Assembly (NCBI GenBank): GCA_015069295.1
Contig: SVIW01000004.1
Location: forward strand, 1 to 64,000
Direction of reading: 5' to 3'
Origin: Clostridiales bacterium
GTDB taxonomy: Bacteria; Bacillota; Clostridia; Christensenellales; Borkfalkiaceae
DNA: 64,000 nucleotides
Both the position numbers and the translations under genes were made by a program. Numbering within the stretch: position 1 is the stretch's first letter; each line of letters opens with the position of its first letter. Positions 34,398 to 42,149 of the stretch are shown in pieces. The notes beneath the pieces were generated by a model that was not told the DNA's origin, searched no databases, and saw only the letters and a list, made by a program, of their open reading frames with translations.

Positions 34398-35855
34398 ATG
34401 AAGAAAAAATGGCTTTTCGGCGCGTTATCGGCAATTTGCGGGTTAAGCTTTGGCTTGGCTATTTCCGCTTGCGGAGACGAAACGCCAAACGACGCGGCAA
34501 ACAATGGGACGAACGACAACGCGAAAATCGAGGCGATTTACGACGAATACGTTATCCACGCCGAGGCGGAAGGAATTACCCCTCTTTCCTACGAAGATTG
34601 GTTGCAATCGATTAAAGGCGCAGACGGGAAATCGGCGTATCAAATTTGGTTAGACAACGGGCATACGGGCACGGAAACCGACTTTTTAAACTGGCTGAAA
34701 GGCGGCGAAACGGCAACGGAAGAAACGTATACGGCAGGCGTACATTATCAAAAAATCAAAGGGAAAGACGAATATCGCGTGATGGGCATCGGGATTGCCG
34801 AATCGACGGATATCGTCATTGCAGACACCTACAAAGGTTTGCCCGTTACGGAAATCGCAGAGAGCGCGTTCCGTGATTGCAGTAGTTTGACGAGTATAGA
34901 AATCCCCGACGGTGTAACGAGTATCGGTTCTTCTGCGTTCGAGGATTGCGAAAGCTTGACGAGCGTGGTAATCGGCGACAGCGTAACGAGTATTGGTGAT
35001 TATGCGTTCGAGGATTGCAGTAGTTTGACGAGTATAGAAATCTCCGACAGCGTAACGGATATTGGTTCGGGTGCGTTCGAGGATTGCAGTAGTTTGACGA
35101 GCGTGGTAATCCCCGACAGCGTAACGAGTATTGGTGAGTATGCGTTTGCTTATTGCACCAGCTTGACGAGCGTGGTAATCGGCAACGGCGTAACGGATAT
35201 CGCTTCGGTTGCGTTCGCGTATTGCGATAGCTTGACAAATATAACAGTAGATAAAAATAACACGTCGTATAAGGGGATAGACGGGAACTTATATACGAAG
35301 GACGGGAAAACGCTGTTGCAATATGCGATAGGTAAAAGCGCAACGAATTTTACGGTTCCTAATGGTGTAACGAGTATCGGTTCTTCTGCGTTTTCTTCTT
35401 GCGAAAGCTTGACGAGCGTGGTAATCCCCGACAGCGTAACGGATATTGGTGTGTATGCGTTCCGTGATTGCACCAGCTTGACGAGCGTGGTAATCCCCGA
35501 CAGAGTAACGGATATTGGTGTGTATGTGTTCGAGAATTGCACCAGCTTGACGAGCGTGGTAATTGGCGACGGGGTAACGGATATTGGCAATTATGCGTTC
35601 GAGAATTGCACCAGCTTGACGAGCGTAGCCATTGGCGACAGTGTTACCTCGATTGGTCAAGGTGCGTTCTGTAATTGCAATAGCTTGACAAGTGTGTATT
35701 ATAAAGGAACGGCGGAAGAATGGGGAAATATTACGTTTGCTACAGATAATGCTCCTTTGCAAGATACAACCCGTTACTATTACAGCGAAACCGAACCTGC
35801 CGCGACGGGCAACTATTGGCACTATGACGAAAACGGCGAAATCGTCGTTTGGTAA
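34398..35855 (+). CDS. Surface lipoprotein with BspA-type leucine-rich repeats
   Basis: A 485-residue protein. Signal peptide MKKKWLFGALSAICGLSFGL then AISACGDE, lipobox Cys near 25. Residues about 50-95 hold a short module (YEDWLQSIKG, SAYQIWLDNGHTGTETDFLNWLKG) seen in many clostridial surface proteins. From about 155 to 440 run twelve 23-residue LRR_5 repeats of the form AFxDCxSLTSVVIPDSVTxIG, interrupted once by an island (NNTSYKGIDGNLYTKDGKT) as is common in BspA proteins. BspA-like repeats bind host or matrix ligands; the target here is unknown. AGGAGG precedes the ATG. Confidence 0.9.
   Translation: MKKKWLFGALSAICGLSFGLAISACGDETPNDAANNGTNDNAKIEAIYDEYVIHAEAEGITPLSYEDWLQSIKGADGKSAYQIWLDNGHTGTETDFLNWLKGGETATEETYTAGVHYQKIKGKDEYRVMGIGIAESTDIVIADTYKGLPVTEIAESAFRDCSSLTSIEIPDGVTSIGSSAFEDCESLTSVVIGDSVTSIGDYAFEDCSSLTSIEISDSVTDIGSGAFEDCSSLTSVVIPDSVTSIGEYAFAYCTSLTSVVIGNGVTDIASVAFAYCDSLTNITVDKNNTSYKGIDGNLYTKDGKTLLQYAIGKSATNFTVPNGVTSIGSSAFSSCESLTSVVIPDSVTDIGVYAFRDCTSLTSVVIPDRVTDIGVYVFENCTSLTSVVIGDGVTDIGNYAFENCTSLTSVAIGDSVTSIGQGAFCNCNSLTSVYYKGTAEEWGNITFATDNAPLQDTTRYYYSETEPAATGNYWHYDENGEIVVW
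34860..35690 (+). repeat. 69-base repeats encoding the LRR region
   Basis: About twelve 69-base units, many over 85% alike by eye (for example TTGACGAGCGTGGTAAT recurs). They offer sites for recombination that would change repeat number in frame. Confidence 0.88.
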
Positions 35856-35872
35856 GAAAAACGAAAAGAAAA

Positions 35873-35907
35873 GAACCGCGCGGAATATTCCGCGCGGTTC
35901 GATTTTT
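35873..35907 (+). terminator. Intrinsic terminator of the LRR gene
   Basis: GAACCGCGCGGAA and TTCCGCGCGGTTC form a 13-bp perfect stem followed by T. Confidence 0.9.
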
Positions 35908-35935
35908 CAAAATGATAGGGGCAGGTATGCGACGA

Positions 35936-36208
35936 TTAGTTATTTCCGCTGTCTAAAGCCGCTTTTTCCGTCTTGTACTGGGCAATTGCTTTGGAGAGTT
36001 GGTCGGGGCAAGACGTATTGCCTTTGCAACGGATTCCCGCAAGCAAGGTTTGTAATTCGTCGATATCTTTACCCTCGGCAAGGCGGGCAATGCCCTGCAG
36101 GTTGCCGCTGCAACCGCCGATAAAGCGTACGTTGTGCATTTTGTTGTCTGCGTCAACGTCGAAAAGAATTTGTCTAGAGCAAGTGCCTCTGGTGGAATAA
36201 GTAAACAT
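35936..36208 (-). CDS. TSCPD domain protein (TIGR03905 type)
   Basis: A 90-residue protein matching the small TSCPD family: TRGTCSRQILFDVD near the start, GGCSGNLQGIARL in the middle and GNTSCPDQLSKAI near 65, which gives the name. Four Cys (GTCS, GGCS, IRCKG, TSCPD) could hold a metal. The same domain sits at the end of some class II ribonucleotide reductases; the role of the free form is unknown. AAGGAAGG precedes the ATG. It is 32 bases downstream of the DUF4364 gene and likely cotranscribed with it. Confidence 0.9.
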   Translation of the reverse strand: MFTYSTRGTCSRQILFDVDADNKMHNVRFIGGCSGNLQGIARLAEGKDIDELQTLLAGIRCKGNTSCPDQLSKAIAQYKTEKAALDSGNN

Positions 36209-36240
36209 ACTATCAATAACCTTCCTTTATTTTTTTTAGA

Positions 36241-36768
36241 TTAATCGACCAACGTTTCGTAGATGGCAGAATACAAATCGGATGCTTTTAATTCCCAATT
36301 TTTATAGATATTTTGCGCTGTTTTTTTGTCGGGAATAACAAATTTTAATTCTAACATCGGTTGTACGGGGGCGAGGATTTTCAAAAACACGGTATACGAT
36401 CCGTCCACGTTTTGAAAATAATCGGCTTTACATTCTTGGCGGTTTCTAAGTTTTCCGCTGTTGTTTTTGACGAAAGCGGAAATCTCGTTGCGCACGCTTT
36501 TGGGGATGGTGATATAGAAATTGTTAAGACTTTCTCGCCCGTCGCTGGTCAAAGTATAAAGCGGCTCTTCTTCGGGGGAAGAAATACGGCAAAGGAAACC
36601 GTCGTCAATCAGTTTGGGCAATAGCTCCATACAGTCCATATAATTCAGCCAATTATTGCCCGCGGTGCACATTTCGACCACGGTGCGCTCGGAAAGCGGA
36701 CTTTCCATTTTATCAAAAACGAAAAGCACGATTAATTTGTTGACGGACATTTCCCCTTGAATTTGCAT
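36241..36768 (-). CDS. DUF4364 family protein
   Basis: A 175-residue protein of a family known mainly from Clostridia. The N-terminal 70 residues look like a winged helix (VNKLIVLFVFDKM, LSERTVVEMC, LLPKLIDDGFL, YTLTSDGRESL), so a DNA-binding role is plausible. The C-terminal half is a mixed alpha/beta domain. The start is the ATG at 36768, with TTGGAGG just upstream; a TTG at 36780 is part of that ribosome site. Confidence 0.85.
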   Translation of the reverse strand: MQIQGEMSVNKLIVLFVFDKMESPLSERTVVEMCTAGNNWLNYMDCMELLPKLIDDGFLCRISSPEEEPLYTLTSDGRESLNNFYITIPKSVRNEISAFVKNNSGKLRNRQECKADYFQNVDGSYTVFLKILAPVQPMLELKFVIPDKKTAQNIYKNWELKASDLYSAIYETLVD

Positions 36769-36844
36769 TTGTGCCTCCAAGAAAAGGGAAGAAAGCCGTG
36801 GAGGATTCGCGCGGCTTTTCCCATTTTTTTACAGATTGTAACGC

Positions 36845-37072
36845 TTACGCTTCGAATTTTTGCAATCTTGCAATCAATTCGTCGCAGTTATCGTCGTAGA
36901 TTTCTACGGTGATAGGCTGGGACAGATCGAGCGAGAAGATCCCAAGAATGGATTTTGCGTCAACGACGTATTTCCCGCTCTTTAACAAAATTTCGCAAGG
37001 ATAATCCTGCGTGATATTGACGAATTCTTTTACTCTTTGCGCCATCTCCAAAGAAATTTTAATCGATTTCAT
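36845..37072 (-). CDS. HPr-like protein lacking the phosphorylated histidine
   Basis: A 75-residue protein with the HPr fold pattern. The region around the regulatory Ser is well kept (DAKSILGIFSLDL, compare LKSIMGVMSLG of HPr). The HARP active-site loop is absent; in its place is LEMAQRVKEFVNI, with no His anywhere in the protein. It therefore cannot pass phosphate from PTS enzyme I. Like Crh of Bacillus it may be a regulatory relative that could be phosphorylated only on Ser. GGAGGT precedes the ATG. Single gene with its own promoter. Confidence 0.85.
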   Translation of the reverse strand: MKSIKISLEMAQRVKEFVNITQDYPCEILLKSGKYVVDAKSILGIFSLDLSQPITVEIYDDNCDELIARLQKFEA

Positions 37073-37105
37073 AAAACAAAGACCTCCAACGTTTTATTTT
37101 CCTGT

Positions 37106-37134
37106 ATTATACATAAGTTTTTAGAAAAAATCAA
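37106..37134 (-). promoter_or_regulatory. Sigma-A promoter of the HPr-like gene
   Basis: Minus strand: TTGATT (37134-37129) and TATAAT (37111-37106), 17 bases apart. Confidence 0.85.
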
Positions 37135-37239
37135 GATATTTCGCGAAAAAATATTTATTATTTTTCCGATTTGTGCTATAATGATAACAAAGAGGGAAAT
37201 TCTTGTAGATTTTGTCTTGCAAAGTAAGGAGCTGAGAAT

Positions 37240-37770
37240 ATGGACTACATAGAAAAGACGGTAAAGGAAAACGTGGTTTTCAAAGGAAAAATTATGACGG
37301 TACATTGCGACGATGCGTTGCTGCCAAACGGCGTGCCTTGTCAACGCGAAATCGTCAAGCACAGCGGCGGCGCTTGCGTGTTGTATGAGGACGAGGGTAA
37401 AATCCTATTCGTTCGTCAATACCGTTATGCGTACGGGGAAAGCGTATACGAGCTCCCCGCAGGGAAATTGGAAAAAGGGGAAGACCCCGCCCTTTCCGCA
37501 GCAAGAGAATTGGAGGAAGAAGCGGGTATCAAAGCGGGGCGGTTGCAGCTTTTGTTCGTGATGTACCCCTCTCCCGGGTATACCGATGAGAAAATTTATA
37601 TCTATCGTGCTTTTGAGGGGAAGAAGGGAAAGGCGCATTTAGACGAAGGGGAATTTTTAGACGTGGAATATATCCCCGTCGAAAAAGTAAAAGAAATGCT
37701 GCAAAAAGGGGAGATCCGCGACGGTAAAACGATCGTGGCGTTGCAAGCCTATTTTTTAAGCGAAAAATAA
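37240..37770 (+). CDS. Nudix hydrolase, probable ADP-ribose pyrophosphatase
   Basis: A 176-residue enzyme. The Nudix box is complete: G-x5-E-x7-REL-EEE-G around residues 76-98 (GKLEKGEDPALSAARELEEE). The upstream VRQYRYAYGESVYELPAGKLE segment is typical of the ADP-ribose/NudF group, which splits ADP-ribose to AMP and ribose phosphate. AAGGAG precedes the ATG; TATAAT at 37177-37182 is a possible -10 box. It is divergent from the HPr-like gene. Confidence 0.92.
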   Translation: MDYIEKTVKENVVFKGKIMTVHCDDALLPNGVPCQREIVKHSGGACVLYEDEGKILFVRQYRYAYGESVYELPAGKLEKGEDPALSAARELEEEAGIKAGRLQLLFVMYPSPGYTDEKIYIYRAFEGKKGKAHLDEGEFLDVEYIPVEKVKEMLQKGEIRDGKTIVALQAYFLSEK

Positions 37771-37773
37771 GGA

Positions 37774-37802
37774 AAAACGGAGCCTAAAAGGCTCCGTTTT
37801 TC
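37774..37802 (+). terminator. Intrinsic terminator of the Nudix gene
   Basis: AAAACGGAGCCT and AGGCTCCGTTTTT pair around a tiny AAA loop. Confidence 0.9.
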
Positions 37803-37831
37803 CGTTCAAGCAATAAGGAGAAAAAAGAAAA

Positions 37832-38038
37832 TCAGCAACCGCAGTTGCAAGCATTGCATTGCGGGGTTAAGATAGCGGCAAGGGTTCCGTTTTTATACAG
37901 GCAGAACAAAAGCGCGATAATAATGGGCAAACCGCAACCGCTGAAAACGTTCGAACAGCAAACTCCGTCTTTCGAACCGAGTATGAGCAAAGCGATAAGA
38001 ATCCAAAGGGTAACGTTACCCTGATTGCAACAAGTCAT
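37832..38038 (-). CDS. Small Cys-rich hydrophobic protein
   Basis: A 68-residue peptide with two hydrophobic stretches (LWILIALLIL and LPIIIALLFCLY) and ten Cys, clustered at TCC, VCCSN, SGCG and the C-terminal CNACNCGC. It resembles short clostridial proteins often labelled 'chorion class high-cysteine'. GGGAGG precedes the ATG. It may sit in the membrane or in a coat layer; the role is unknown. Confidence 0.75.
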   Translation of the reverse strand: MTCCNQGNVTLWILIALLILGSKDGVCCSNVFSGCGLPIIIALLFCLYKNGTLAAILTPQCNACNCGC

Positions 38039-38198
38039 AAAAAACCTCCCGTGTTTCGCCGCAGGAGTATGTATCGAAAAAATTGCCTGCGGTTTTGTCT
38101 TTCTATTACATCATATTCTATTTTCTGCTAAAATGTGTAAAAAGGTGTTTTTTGCAAGAAAAAAATCTTTTCTTTCTTGCTTTTCTCGGTTCATTTTG

Positions 38199-38227
38199 TT
38201 GCGAAAAAAGAAAAAATGCGTTATAAT
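38199..38227 (+). promoter_or_regulatory. Probable promoter of the pantothenate genes
   Basis: TTGCGA (38199-38204) and TATAAT (38222-38227), 17 bases apart. The leader of about 100 bases shows no clear riboswitch. Confidence 0.7.
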
Positions 38228-38332
38228 GATTGTATATCCTCAGCAAATACGCTTTTGCGGTTTGACTGTACGCGGATGAATACATATTTTTTTTGCTACG
38301 GGTATCTTTTTAGAACTCGATAGGAGGCTTTT

Positions 38333-38923
38333 ATGAAAAAGGGTAACTATTTTTCAGCGAAGCGTATTACGGGTCTTGCGATTTTGCTTGCGCTCGTCAT
38401 CGTTTTGCAGGTGTTTGGCGGGTATTTTAAGATAGGCGCAACGTCGCTTAGCTTCGTGCTCGTGCCCATCGTGCTTTGCGGCTTGTTATACGGAGCCATC
38501 GCCGCGGGCGTTTTGGGGTTTGTATTTGGGTTTATCGTCTTAATGTACGGAGTTACGGGCGCGGATCCGTTTACCGCTATTCTCTTTGAAGATCATCCCG
38601 TCTTTACCTCGATTCTTTGTTTGGGGAAAGGCGCGGCGGCAGGTTTGGTTTCGGGCTTGGTTTATAAATTACTGGCAAAGAAAAACAGATACGTAGGGGT
38701 GTTTACCGCTTCGGCGGCAGCGCCAATCGTCAATACGGGTTTGTTTATTTTGGGCTCGCTGCTGTTTTTGCAAGATACGTTAAAGGCGAATTTCGTGGAC
38801 GGACAATCGGTTGTTTACTTTTTGATTATCGGTTGCGCGGGTATTAATTTCTTGATAGAGTTGGCAATCAACCTTATTGCTGCTCCCGCGCTGCACTCTG
38901 TATATCGCATCCTCGAAAAGTAG
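38333..38923 (+). CDS. ECF transporter S component, probable pantothenate
   Basis: A 196-residue membrane protein with six hydrophobic segments (for example AILLALVIVLQVFGGYF, LVPIVLCGLLYGAIAAGVLGF). The pattern matches S components of energy-coupling factor importers, which bind one vitamin and share an ATPase module coded elsewhere. The next gene, 21 bases on, is pantothenate kinase, so pantothenate is the best guess for the ligand. AGGAGG precedes the ATG. Confidence 0.85.
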   Translation: MKKGNYFSAKRITGLAILLALVIVLQVFGGYFKIGATSLSFVLVPIVLCGLLYGAIAAGVLGFVFGFIVLMYGVTGADPFTAILFEDHPVFTSILCLGKGAAAGLVSGLVYKLLAKKNRYVGVFTASAAAPIVNTGLFILGSLLFLQDTLKANFVDGQSVVYFLIIGCAGINFLIELAINLIAAPALHSVYRILEK

Positions 38924-38944
38924 CTGATACTATAAGGAATTATT

Positions 38945-39724
38945 ATGATTATTTGTATCGATATCGGTAATACGAATATTAAATACGCCATTTACGATAA
39001 GGACGAGTTGAAAATTTCTTCTCGCGTGGCGACTGATTTTAAAAAGACCTCGGACGAATACGGCGCGCAGCTTACGGGTATGCTTGCGGCGCGCGGTGTA
39101 AAAGTGGAAGACGTTACGGGTGGGATCGTTTCTTCGGTCGTGCCTTCCCTTGATTACACGATCGACAAAATGTGCGATTTATATCTGCATATTTCGCCTT
39201 TGCATATCGCGCCCGGTTTAAAATCGGGTTTAAATATCCGTTGCGACGACGCCAGAGAGGTGGGCGCGGATCGTATCGTAAACTGCGTTTCGGCAATCGT
39301 CGGCTACGGCGAGGGTACGCCGATGATCGTCGTGGACTTCGGCACGGCGACTACCTTTAATATCATCAGCGAAAATAACGAATTTATCGGCGGCGTTATC
39401 GCGCCGGGCATCAAAGGCTCGCTCGATTCCCTCGTCAACGGTACGGCAAAACTCCCTCGCGTGGAAATCGAAGCGCCTAAGAGCATTATCGCCAAGAACA
39501 CGGTAACGAATATGCAGGCGGGGATTGTCTTCGGGTTTGCGGGGCTCGTCGAATATATCGTCAAGCGCATCAAGAAAGAATTGAAAGTGCCCAAGGTAAA
39601 AACGATTGCAACGGGCGGGTTTAGTACGATTATCGCCAAAGAGATCGAGGGGATTGACGTCGTGGATAAATTGTTGACGTTAAAGGGCTTGAAATACCTC
39701 TACGATTTGAATACGGAAAAGTGA
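38945..39724 (+). CDS. coaX: Type III pantothenate kinase
   Basis: A 259-residue enzyme of the ASKHA fold that phosphorylates pantothenate, the first step of coenzyme A synthesis. IDIGNTNIKYAIY (phosphate loop 1) is at residue 5, GADRIVNCVSA with the catalytic Asp near 104, VVDFGTATTFNII near 130, and GGVIAPGI near 152. It follows the S component closely and forms an uptake-and-trap pair. Confidence 0.97.
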   Translation: MIICIDIGNTNIKYAIYDKDELKISSRVATDFKKTSDEYGAQLTGMLAARGVKVEDVTGGIVSSVVPSLDYTIDKMCDLYLHISPLHIAPGLKSGLNIRCDDAREVGADRIVNCVSAIVGYGEGTPMIVVDFGTATTFNIISENNEFIGGVIAPGIKGSLDSLVNGTAKLPRVEIEAPKSIIAKNTVTNMQAGIVFGFAGLVEYIVKRIKKELKVPKVKTIATGGFSTIIAKEIEGIDVVDKLLTLKGLKYLYDLNTEK

Positions 39725-39790
39725 AATCGGGCAACCGTGTACGCGTTGAACGAGAAAAGAATATGAAAGATAAGAAAAAGGAGAAGAACT

Positions 39791-41077
39791 ATGGTTAGAA
39801 AAGTAGGCGTGGCAATTTTAGGGCTTGGCGTGGTTGGCGGCGGTACCTATCAGACGATTGTCGATCATCACGATTTTTACTTAAAGACCCAACAAATCGA
39901 CCTTACCGTGGAAATGGTTTTGGATAAATCCGAAGAACGCTTAAACGCGCTCGGAATCCCCAAAGACCGCTGGGCGGGCAGCATTGAAGAAGTGCTTGCC
40001 AACCCCTGCGTAGATATCGTAGTGGAAACGATCGGCGGCGTGGGCGCGGCAAAGGCGTTCGTGTTGGCGGCGCTCCGCGACGGGAAAACGGTCGTAACCT
40101 CCAACAAAGAATTGATTTGTAAATACTCGCACGAATTAGAGCGCGTAGCAAAGCGTACGGGCTGCGGACTCTATTACGAGGCAAGTTGCGTAGGCGGCGT
40201 GCCCATTATCCGTACTTTGCTTGACGGCGTGCAGGCGAACCACGTACAAAAAATGATGGGTATCGTCAACGGCACGACCAACTATATTTTGACGAAGATG
40301 ACCTACGAGGGCGCCGATTATGCGGAAACGCTGAAAGAAGCGCAGCGCTTGGGGTATGCGGAATTCGACCCGACCAACGACGTCGAGGGCTTCGATTCGA
40401 TGTATAAACTTTCCATTCTTTCGTCGATGGCGTTCCATACCAAAGTTCCTTATACGAATATTTTCCGCGAAGGGATTTCGAAAATCTGTACGCAGGATAT
40501 CGCGTACGGGAAGGAATTTGGGTACACCTTAAAGCTTTTGGCAATCGGCAAAAACACCGAAAAGGGTATCGAGGTGCGCGTACATCCTACCTTTATTCCC
40601 TCTTCCCATCCCTTGGCGAGCGTCAACGACGCCTTTAACGCCGTCTACCTTACGGGCGACGCCGTAGACGATATTATGCTGTACGGCAGAGGCGCGGGCG
40701 CGCTTCCGACGGCAAGCGCCGTGGTTTCCGACGTTATCTACGCGGCGACCCATTCCGAAGTAAAATATTCCACGTTCAAAAACACGGAAAAGGCGGAAGC
40801 GGGCGTGAAATTCGTATCCGATTTTTCCAGCGCGTACTATCTCCGTCTTTCCGTGCAGGATGCGGCGGGCGTGTTGGCGAAGATTAGCAACATTTTCGGC
40901 AAGAACGGTATTTCCATCGTGCAGATTTCGCAAAAGAACGGCGCGGAAGGAGATGAACGCGTGCCCTTGCTCGTCATTACCCACAAGACGTCGGAAAGCG
41001 CAGTGAAAAACGCGGTGGCGAAAATCAACGCAACGCAGTTGGCGACCGTGGACGCGGTCATTCGCGTAGAAGCTTAA
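39791..41077 (+). CDS. hom: Homoserine dehydrogenase
   Basis: A 428-residue enzyme that reduces aspartate semialdehyde to homoserine for threonine and methionine. N-terminal NAD(P) motif GLGVVGGGTY, catalytic domain with SNKELICKYSHEL and GIVNGTTNYILTKM near 157, and a C-terminal ACT domain (RLSVQDAAGVLAKISNIFG, from about 352) for feedback by threonine. AAGGAG precedes the ATG. No thrB/thrC or lysC is in the neighbourhood. Confidence 0.97.
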   Translation: MVRKVGVAILGLGVVGGGTYQTIVDHHDFYLKTQQIDLTVEMVLDKSEERLNALGIPKDRWAGSIEEVLANPCVDIVVETIGGVGAAKAFVLAALRDGKTVVTSNKELICKYSHELERVAKRTGCGLYYEASCVGGVPIIRTLLDGVQANHVQKMMGIVNGTTNYILTKMTYEGADYAETLKEAQRLGYAEFDPTNDVEGFDSMYKLSILSSMAFHTKVPYTNIFREGISKICTQDIAYGKEFGYTLKLLAIGKNTEKGIEVRVHPTFIPSSHPLASVNDAFNAVYLTGDAVDDIMLYGRGAGALPTASAVVSDVIYAATHSEVKYSTFKNTEKAEAGVKFVSDFSSAYYLRLSVQDAAGVLAKISNIFGKNGISIVQISQKNGAEGDERVPLLVITHKTSESAVKNAVAKINATQLATVDAVIRVEA

Positions 41078-41090
41078 GCAAAATATCGTA

Positions 41091-41116
41091 GAGGCGGGTT
41101 CGCTCGCCTCTTTTTT
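41091..41116 (+). terminator. Intrinsic terminator of hom
   Basis: GAGGCG and CGCCTC pair around GGTTCGCT and run into TTTTTT. The next gene starts 14 bases later. Confidence 0.85.
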
Positions 41117-41130
41117 CATAAGGAGAAGAA

Positions 41131-42012
41131 ATGCGAGGCTTTATTTTGACGAACGCCTATCCCAACGGCGAAAAATTTATCCGCCAAGCCCAGCGCATTG
41201 CAGACGAGTTAAGAGGACTTGGCGCAGAGGTGGACGTTTTAAAAAACGGCGAAGTATACGCTTACGTCAACGCAAAGGGCGAAGTGGGCGTGGAGACGAA
41301 AAAAGCTTACGATTTCGCCGTGTATTTGGATAAGGACAAATATCTGGGCAGAGCGTTGGAGCGCGCGGGGATTCGATTGTTTAACCCTGCCGCCGCCGTG
41401 GAAATTTGCGACGATAAATTGACGACCTATTTTGCGTTACAAGACAAAGGCTTGCCCCTTATCGAAAGTATCCCCGCCCCTCTTTGTTATACGCAAGGCG
41501 CAATTCCCGACGAGAAGTTTTTGGGAAAAATCGCGACTCGGTTAGGATTTCCGCTCGTCGTGAAGGAGAGCTACGGTTCTTGCGGAATAGGCGTTCATCT
41601 CGTACACGGTATAGAGGAATTGACGGAAATTGGCAAAAAACTTTTGCACCGTCCCCATTTTTATCAGCGTTTTTTATCCAAGGCGGCGGGACGGGATATA
41701 CGGGTTATCGTCATTGGCGGGAAAGCGGTTGCGGCAATGGCGCGTATCGCGCAAAAGGGAGAGTTCCGCTCGAATATAGAATTGGGCGGAAGAGGAGAGA
41801 AAATCCTTCTCACACCCCAACAGCAAGCGGTTGCCGAGGGCGCGGCAAAGGCTTTGGGCTTGGACTATTGCGGAGTTGATCTTTTGGAGACGGAAAACGG
41901 CGTCGTCGTTTGCGAGGTAAACTCCAACGCCTTTTTCGACGGCTTGGAGGCTGCGACGGGCGTCAACGTCGCGGCGTTGTACGCAAAACATATTCTGTCG
42001 AATATGACCTAA
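41131..42012 (+). CDS. RimK-like ATP-grasp ligase
   Basis: A 293-residue ATP-grasp protein. DDKLTTYFALQDKGLP opens the ATP-grasp fold, FPLVVKESYGSCGIGVHLV is the ATP-binding loop with Lys, and DLLETENGVVVCEVNSNAFFDG holds the Mg ligands (E and N). The nearest family is RimK/LysX, enzymes that join an amino acid to a carboxyl group by an acyl-phosphate. The acceptor is not evident here. AAGGAG is directly before the ATG, close behind the hom terminator. Confidence 0.85.
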   Translation: MRGFILTNAYPNGEKFIRQAQRIADELRGLGAEVDVLKNGEVYAYVNAKGEVGVETKKAYDFAVYLDKDKYLGRALERAGIRLFNPAAAVEICDDKLTTYFALQDKGLPLIESIPAPLCYTQGAIPDEKFLGKIATRLGFPLVVKESYGSCGIGVHLVHGIEELTEIGKKLLHRPHFYQRFLSKAAGRDIRVIVIGGKAVAAMARIAQKGEFRSNIELGGRGEKILLTPQQQAVAEGAAKALGLDYCGVDLLETENGVVVCEVNSNAFFDGLEAATGVNVAALYAKHILSNMT

Positions 42013-42052
42013 TAATTGCAGGAGAAAACCCTGCTTTTAAAGGGGAAAAATC

Positions 42053-42081
42053 TTGACAATGTGAAAATATTGTGATACAAT
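42053..42081 (+). promoter_or_regulatory. Sigma-A promoter of the epimerase gene
   Basis: TTGACA (42053-42058) and TACAAT (42076-42081), 17 bases apart. A weak hairpin GCAGG/CCTGC at 42018-42034 just upstream may end the previous gene. Confidence 0.85.
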
Positions 42082-42149
42082 ATTATGGATTTGAGAAAAC
42101 GGAGTAGCCTTTTTTAAAGGCTTTTGCAAAAAAACGAGGGGTAAGGCTT

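Noticed and set aside
34860..35690. Regular repeats resembling a CRISPR array
   Set aside because: The 69-base units are in frame, encode LRR_5 and have no spacers of constant length.
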